Shown here piece by piece: positions 29,401 to 33,157 of a stretch of DNA of 33,157 bases. A program made the position numbers and the translations under genes. Positions within the stretch are counted from its first letter, which is position 1. The number at the start of each line of letters is the position of its first letter. The stretch is from Brachionus koreanus (taxonomy: Eukaryota > Rotifera > Eurotatoria > Ploima > Brachionidae), in NCBI GenBank assembly GCA_016987375.1, contig PJRA01000412.1, positions 1,341,830-1,374,986 on the forward strand, read 5' to 3'. Below the pieces are notes generated by a model. It was given only the letters and a program-made list of their open reading frames with translations, had not been told where the DNA came from and ran no database searches.

Positions 29401-29973
29401 CCCATCATTGTGAAAGATTTTCCACTACCTGAAAAAAAATTACTTTAAATAAACCGTATAAATTCTAAATTTTATTTAATAAATAAGTTTGTTTTGACAT
29501 ACCAGTTTGGCCATAAGCAAATATGCAGCCATTGTAACCGTTCATAGAACTTTCCAAGATTTCTTTACCTAGTACTTCATAGACTTTTTGCTGAGCTAGA
29601 AAAAAAATAAAATTTTTCGAATAAAAATTAGTTTAAATTTTTTTTTGTATTAAAATAATAATTACTTGCATAGTTTGTTTTATCTTCAGATGAAGAATCA
29701 AAACAGGCATCAAACGTAAAAGATTTTTGACCATTTTTTCTAAAATTTCGTTTATTATTATTTAAATTTAAATTTTTGATTAGCCAAATTACGAATCTTT
29801 TATCGAAGAATTAATCAATTGAACTTGATTTTCATTTATACTAACTGAATTTTTGGAACCAAGAGTTATCTTTTTATTAGAGAAAATTAATTTAATTCAA
29901 AGTTGACTCAAACAAAACAAACCTCTCTTTTATTAAATGGTCTTAAGCGTATTGCTACTTTTATTTTGTCCAT
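13695..29973 (-). CDS. Kinesin-3 family motor, KIF13B/Khc-73 type, 14 exons
   Basis: Minus-strand exons: 29973-29923, 29869-29793, 29739-29666, 29595-29503, 29428-29160, 29108-28974, 27377-27156, 27108-26785, 24414-24280, 24230-24094, 24041-23459, 20948-18672, 15308-15149 and 14467-13695. All phases agree and give 1769 aa, near human KIF13B (1826). Order: N-terminal motor (1-~345), neck coiled coil, FHA (~445-535), central KIF1/KIF13 conserved region, C-terminal CAP-Gly (~1694-1762). The motor-FHA-CAP-Gly combination is specific to KIF13B/Khc-73, a plus-end vesicle motor whose vertebrate and fly members bind Dlg-type MAGUKs and act in polarity and endosome traffic. The start [17 protein letters not shown] is the canonical kinesin beginning. 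Introns range from about 50 bp to over 3 kb and host two opposite-strand genes and several transposons. No RNA evidence was available, so the exon 13/14 junction is the weakest. Confidence 0.92.
15149..15308 (-). CDS. Kinesin exon 13 (short linker exon)
   Basis: A T-rich acceptor followed by [20 protein letters not shown] joins in phase to exon 12. The donor at 15148-15147 is a good consensus (CAG then GTAAAT) and gives phase 1, as required by exon 14. Reading through this donor adds [14 protein letters not shown] and a stop at 15107-15105, which could make a shorter isoform lacking CAP-Gly. Confidence 0.65.
15488..15554. other. Assembly gap (67 N)
   Basis: A run of N bases inside the intron between kinesin exons 12 and 13. 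Its true length is unknown. Confidence 1.
16036..17143 (+). CDS. GT43 beta-1,3-glucuronyltransferase, three exons, nested in a kinesin intron
   Basis: Exons 16036-16117, 16180-16988 and 17039-17143 join in phase to give 331 aa (B3GAT3 has 335). A short basic tail ([10 protein letters not shown]) and one hydrophobic segment ([15 protein letters not shown]) give a type II Golgi membrane protein. The catalytic domain starts at about residue 77 with [12 protein letters not shown] and continues [27 protein letters not shown] (DDD at 188-190, manganese/UDP binding), [37 protein letters not shown] (catalytic-base Glu about 275), LEPKAENCT and VWHTNT (His about 302). All key residues of the family are present. 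It would transfer glucuronic acid from UDP-GlcA to a terminal galactose, in the proteoglycan linker (GlcAT-I) or HNK-1-type glycans; sequence alone does not decide. The gene lies wholly inside the opposite-strand kinesin intron 15309-18671. Confidence 0.94.
17144..18671. other. Intron DNA between GT43 3' end and kinesin exon 12
   Basis: AT-rich, with no recognised repeat or domain. The short minus-strand open frame near 18274-18459 is hydrophobic but lacks any support and is not called. Confidence 0.55.
18672..20948 (-). CDS. Kinesin exon 12: large central exon (post-FHA conserved region)
   Basis: A 2277-bp exon, phase 0 at both ends, coding about residues 701-1459. It opens [16 protein letters not shown], matching the post-coiled-coil start of this region in KIF13 proteins, then [69 protein letters not shown], then [50 protein letters not shown] and [11 protein letters not shown]. 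These correspond in order to the KIF1B-like and DUF3694 regions of kinesin-3 tails, which carry cargo and MAGUK binding. Acidic Ser/Asp-rich inserts separate the blocks. It is unusually long compared with the other exons of this gene. Confidence 0.93.
21360..21567. mobile_element. 208-bp MITE flanked by TTAA (piggyBac-like target)
   Basis: TTAA at 21356-21359 and 21568-21571 brackets inverted ends CATTCCAAGGCCGGACGG and CACTCAAAGGCCGAGGAG (right end reverse-complemented). The TTAA duplication plus short terminal repeats is the mark of piggyBac-type or Kolobok-type insertion. The interior is AT-rich without an ORF. Confidence 0.72.
21598..21796. mobile_element. ~199-bp MITE with ~25-40-bp imperfect TIRs
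   Basis: Inverted ends share GGCCACTGAACCGTCAAA (left) and GGCCACTGGACCGCCAAA (right, reverse-complemented). A possible 7-bp target duplication, TAAATAG, lies at 21591-21597 and 21797-21803. The same end sequences appear at 772-985 in the CLN5 intron, so this is a small repeat family. Confidence 0.7.
23459..24414 (-). CDS. Kinesin exons 9-11: FHA domain and coiled coil
   Basis: Exon 9 (24414-24280) starts [14 protein letters not shown] and leads into the FHA strand [20 protein letters not shown]. Exon 10 gives [30 protein letters not shown]. Exon 11 gives [33 protein letters not shown]. This is the kinesin-3 FHA fold, with GR, H and NG positions in place. An acidic, Ser/Asn-rich linker and a coiled coil follow ([29 protein letters not shown]), then [15 protein letters not shown], the signature just before the exon 12 region. 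The intron between exons 10 and 11 is only 52 bp. Confidence 0.93.
24847..25690. mobile_element. 844-bp long-inverted-repeat element enclosing a LINE tail
   Basis: Both ends read GGGTGAGTCAT inward. Imperfect inverted arms of about 180-200 bp share blocks such as attcggaaagatttgaaa / ttcggaaagagttgaaat, caatattcttattgtatatt / caatattctttttgtatatt and ttaggtccagggtccttg / ttaggtcttgggtccttg. No target-site duplication was found. The middle holds a degenerate non-LTR fragment. It lies in kinesin intron 8, within 24415-26784. The superfamily is not assigned. Confidence 0.75.
25100..25368 (+). mobile_element. Degenerate C-terminal fragment of a LINE polyprotein
   Basis: [19 protein letters not shown] in one frame, followed after a frame change by [37 protein letters not shown] and a stop at 25366-25368. 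This is the typical C-terminal end downstream of reverse transcriptase in many animal LINEs (RWLGHVxRM ... GRPxxTWRR ... W..). A stop codon and a frame shift show it is dead. Confidence 0.82.
26785..29973 (-). CDS. Kinesin exons 1-8: motor domain and neck
   Basis: Eight exons encode about residues 1-415. Visible are the P-loop GQTGSGKS (about 96-103), switch I NAESSRSH (about 209-216), switch II DLAGSE (about 246-251), [27 protein letters not shown] and [20 protein letters not shown], followed by a neck coiled coil ([20 protein letters not shown]). These are the kinesin-3 ATPase signatures with all nucleotide-binding residues present, so an active motor is expected. Exon 4 ends inside the P-loop codon block. 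The 1.6-kb intron 27378-28973 contains the opposite-strand 206-aa ORF. Confidence 0.96.
28348..28968 (+). CDS. Putative 206-aa single-pass membrane protein nested in a kinesin intron
   Basis: One open frame, ATG at 28348 to TAA at 28966-28968. No family is recognised. Residues about 1-43 are polar, then a strong hydrophobic segment ([20 protein letters not shown]) at about 45-65, then a basic Lys-rich, partly coiled-coil region ([20 protein letters not shown]), a small Cys-containing patch ([18 protein letters not shown]) and a Ser/Thr/Asn-rich tail. A T-rich tag precedes the ATG by 11 bases and could be a splice acceptor. A 621-bp frame is unlikely by chance in such AT-rich intronic DNA. Its stop codon lies five bases before the kinesin exon 6 edge, so any 3' UTR would be antisense to that exon. 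Confidence 0.55.
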   Translation: MKNNSEKIFFFESTSHKSINQAKRNNTFSFKSFILSYHNIDSKLNRFILFVLIFLSILVVLNVFYKFYKIIVFLKSKNKQLKKIVENLSEKSERKKTILVEKVDYTMRKKLRIDQNDYEKLKEVIVPSCTELGLDSQELCDKKVSENNKIGILRKKFNFSFGYKKLKSSNFSNRSPLTKNLELPSILITDTNSMNTTVVDLEGINE

Positions 29974-32113
29974 CTTTGACCATTCAACTTTTTTTCAGGT
30001 TTAATTTGACATCAAGGTTATTTAAAATATAAATCTAAAATTAAATAGAAATTTTTGAATTTTTAGCATTTTAAATTGATAAATTTTATCCTAAAATTAT
30101 GAGAATAAGGCTGTGCAAAATAAAATTATAGTGCTAAAATACCAAAATTTATGATCCTATTATTCATTTAGAAATTTAATTATCTTTAATAATATAACTA
30201 TTAGATTGATGACACAAGCTAAATAAACATCAAGTGTTCGAATGTTAAAATTAAAATTATTCCAAATAAAACTATCACATGGAAGTCATATGACAAACCT
30301 AGCCTTGAAGAATAAATAAATCTAATTCTATGTTCTATTGGAAATGTTAAAGAAGTCTAAATTATTCAAATTTTATGAAAAAAAAAATATTTAATTTTTT
30401 ACATAATTAAATGTACCATAATTTTTAGCTTAAAAAAATCCTATAATTTAAGAAATTTTTTTTTTTAATTTTAAAAAACAAAAAATTTACTTTTTTTAAA
30501 TTAAAATAGTTTTTTAAATTTGTTACGAATCTTTTTTTTCATAAAAAATTTATTAAATAAATTAGAAGGTTAACATATAATCTGAATATTTATTTGATAT
30601 CAAAATTAAACAATATTTTTAAAAAAAAAACTTAGCAGACAAATAAATATTTTAATTTTAAATCAATCAATAATGCGCCTGCAACTCCTCTTTTTTTTAT
30701 CGTATATTATTTTCAAAAAATCAAATTTTTTAGATTTACAAACTATCAAATCGAGTCCATTTAATTTCAATATCTAATTCAGATTTAAACTCTTAATACC
30801 TGTCTGGAAATTTTAGTATTATTGCTCTTTAGATAACGAAAAAACTTCAAATAAAAACATTTAGAGTCATTTGGTGAACTAAAATCATTTAAATTTATTT
30901 TTCCATATATTAGAAATACTAAATAATTCTTTTAAATTGCTTTTTTACAATTCGAATCAGTTTTATTCTACAAATTAAAAAATTCTAACTGAACAACTCT
31001 GTTTTAATTCATTAATTACTCAAAAAACACATTCAAAAATATCTGAAGTTAAGTAATTAACCTTTGAAAAATAAAATTTGGTCGTTTTTATGCTCAAATA
31101 TAATTTCTATTTATGATAATGAGATAAAAATAGCAGTTGGTGTGATTTGTTTATATTAATTTATCCAAAATTGTTATCTCTCTTGTTAAACTATAATTAC
31201 ATTTAAAAATCATCATAATCCAAATAGAAGTAATTAAAGAAGAAAATTTGTTTAATATCACTTGTTAACTTAAATAAATTTAATTTAAAAAAATTATGTT
31301 TATCATTTGTAAAGATAAATTTGCCTGAAGGTTTTCACTTGAAAATATAAACAAACATCATCTATACATTTTAAATAAATTAACTGTTTTATTATTAAGA
31401 AGTCGTTTAAATTGTCTTAAAATTAGTCAAAAATAGATTTAAAAACATTAATAATTTTTCATTTATTTCTGATTGAGATTTAGACTATTGAAAAAATAAA
31501 CATCTAAAATTAAATAAGTAATTTCTATGCAAAGTTTTTTTTTTTCAAAAAGAAAACACTCTGAGAAAATTTCAAAAGGTCGTAAACATAATTCAAAGGC
31601 AAAAGACGAACTTTAGACACATTGGTAAATTGAAGTTTATGACCAAGTCTTAATTATAATGCTCAAAAAAGAAAAGGAAATCAGTAATTTTTAAGTTATA
31701 CTTTTAAAGTTAACATTTTTAAAGTTAATGAATTAAATTCTAAAATCAAAAATTATTTAAAATCTTTTTTGAGAATGATCATTAAAATTTGTCCATTAGC
31801 TTCAAGCTGCAGAAATATTAATTTTTAAAAATTAATAAATAATCTTTATTCGTTTAATTAATAACCCGAATATAAAGAAAAAATTCATATTAGTTGGTTT
31901 TTATTAAAAAAAATGATTGAGATCAATTAGGCTTTAATAATGATTTAAAAGTCAAGTTAGATGAATTTAAGTCATGATTTTTGTAAGTCGTTAAATTATT
32001 ATGTTAAATTTATCTATCTAGATTTTTAAGTTATGTTCGATTTTGCAACATTTTAAAAAGAATTATATCGATATAACTTAGAGCCTTCTAAAAACATAGA
32101 TCCTATTGAATTT
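29974..32113. other. Upstream of the kinesin gene, no feature recognised
   Basis: About 2.1 kb of very AT-rich DNA with homopolymer runs and no ORF of protein character. The kinesin promoter must lie at its left end, but no core element can be picked out reliably. Confidence 0.55.
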
Positions 32114-32116
32114 TGA

Positions 32117-32302
32117 AAAACTAACAAGAATTCATATCCAATACTATATCAGGTATTTTTGAGAATTTTTTGTGTTCCGGCCACTTCAGTCCCATCTGAA
32201 CAACTTTTTTTGTCTGCGAATTATACTGTTTGGGATCGACGTAACAGAATAAGCTCTGAGAATGTAAGAAAAATAATGGTCATTAATCAAAACCTTAAAT
32301 GA
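32117..32302 (+). mobile_element. hAT transposase remnant (C-terminal dimerisation domain)
   Basis: The frame opens after a stop at 32114-32116 and ends with TGA at 32300-32302. It reads YPILYQVFLRIFCVPATSVP then SEQLFLSANYTVWDRRNRIS, SENVRKIMVINQNL. This is the conserved hAT C-terminal dimerisation motif (VPATSxPSER.FSxAG...RRNRLSxENV). The catalytic part upstream is missing or unrecognisable, so the copy is dead or 5'-eroded. Confidence 0.85.
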
Positions 32303-32560
32303 AAATATTTTAAATGAGCTTCAAATTTTAATTAACTACTCTTTAAATAATTTTTATATTCTAATTCGCTTTATAATTATAAATAAATTCAAATTTGCTA
32401 CGCGATTAATTTTTAAATTCAAATTCTCATTCAAATGAGTTTTTTATTCAAATCGGAAATTCAAACATTTTTTTATTGAGAATTTCATTCAAATTCATTC
32501 AAATTCTAAAATATTTGAATATACTTTGAATATCTAATATTTGATTTCATCTCTAATTTT
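32303..32560. repeat. AT-rich tail with repeated TTCAAAT words
   Basis: Following the hAT remnant, words such as aaattcaaat, cattcaaat and attcaaattc recur between about 32390 and 32520. They may be subterminal repeats of the same element, but no terminal inverted repeat could be paired. Confidence 0.4.
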
Positions 32561-33003
32561 AGCAGTCAAAAATACTATCTCGCAAAAGTTATGATTTTTT
32601 TAAGCGGACAATTAATTATGATATCAATATGATATTTATCAAATTTATAAAAATTATTTTGTAACTCTGACATTTATTTAAAAAAAATAATTTTTTAACT
32701 CTTAAGCAAGTTGATTTTTTAACTAGACGGTCAATTAAATTAACTGTTTTATTAATAATTACTTGCAGAATTAAATGAAAAATAATGAATGTGTTTAAAT
32801 CTAATAAATTTTTAAGGATCGTAAAAGAAATTTGAAGTGTTTTTTTAGAGGTAATCGTACATTTATCTCTCAAAATTTTCAAAGATCAGTAAATTATAAA
32901 TATTTGCTTCTAACATCGTTTTTAATATCCATGAACATCGTTGAGTACCTCTAAAAAATGTAACTTTTAAAGAGTATGATAGTTAAGATGAAAATCATCA
33001 TTT

Positions 33004-33157
33004 GTCCCTTACTATTCCTGATCTTCATAAATGATTTACCAGAGTTAGTAAACCACTTTTGCAAGTTGTTTGCGGATGACAGCAAATTGATTAGCGTCAT
33101 TAGAAATACAAATGATCAAATGCTAATTCAAGATGACATTGACAAGATGGTTGAGTG
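33004..33157 (+). mobile_element. Second non-LTR reverse transcriptase fragment, cut by the window end
   Basis: CPLLFLIFINDLPELVNHFC, KLFADDSKLISVI, then NTNDQMLIQDDIDKMVEW in one open frame. This is the block just after the PQGS motif with the catalytic ADD. Homology begins abruptly near 33000, so the copy is 5'-truncated; it continues right of the window. It differs from the left-edge copy (INDLPE versus INEMLE, FADD versus YADD), so it belongs to another element or subfamily. Confidence 0.88.

Noticed and set aside
32616..32882. Minus-strand 88-aa open frame near the right edge
   Set aside because: The composition is Ile/Leu/Lys/Asn-rich as expected from translated AT-rich DNA. There is no motif, no splice context and no neighbouring gene.
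1..33157. CRISPR arrays, rRNA genes, bacterial promoters or operons
   Set aside because: No regularly spaced repeats, no rRNA-like blocks, and the genes are spliced eukaryotic genes.

Overview
The window looks like nuclear DNA from a small, AT-rich, intron-bearing invertebrate. Coding blocks are split by GT-AG introns, many only about 45-60 bp long, with T-rich acceptors. The gene set (KIF13-type kinesin, centrin, GT43 glucuronyltransferase, CLN5, a BK-channel beta-like protein) is metazoan. Base composition and compact introns would suit a monogonont rotifer or similar lophotrochozoan, but nothing here proves the taxon. There are no bacterial-style operons. The sequence has one run of 67 Ns at 15488-15554.

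Layout, left to right. 1-549: fragment of a non-LTR reverse transcriptase (minus), open at the window edge. 601-2223: complete six-exon CLN5 homologue (plus). 2369-5747: repeat-rich stretch with a duplicated 132-bp segment, a 644-bp element with perfect 51-bp terminal inverted repeats, a ~165-bp-arm foldback that stops at the start codon of an unrecognised 179-aa protein with a CaaX-like end, and a TA-flanked GC-rich MITE. 7261-7903: three-exon centrin (minus). 7904-10575: mostly featureless. 10576-11229: two-TM BK beta-like protein (plus). 11428-12472: unrecognised three-exon 308-aa nuclear-looking protein (minus). 13695-29973: a single 14-exon kinesin-3 gene of the KIF13B/Khc-73 type (minus, predicted 1769 aa) with motor, FHA, central conserved region and C-terminal CAP-Gly. 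29974-33157: intergenic DNA, a hAT transposase remnant and a second reverse transcriptase fragment running off the right edge.

Two putative genes lie nested on the opposite strand inside kinesin introns: a three-exon GT43 glucuronyltransferase (16036-17143, strong) and a 206-aa single-pass membrane protein (28348-28968, no homologue recognised). The kinesin introns also collect transposable elements: two adjacent small MITEs (21360-21567 and 21598-21796) and an 844-bp long-inverted-repeat element enclosing a decayed LINE tail (24847-25690).

Exon boundaries were deduced by hand from reading frame, GT-AG sites, phase agreement and recalled family conservation; no alignment or transcript data were available. 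The genes are separate housekeeping, signalling and lysosomal functions rather than one pathway.
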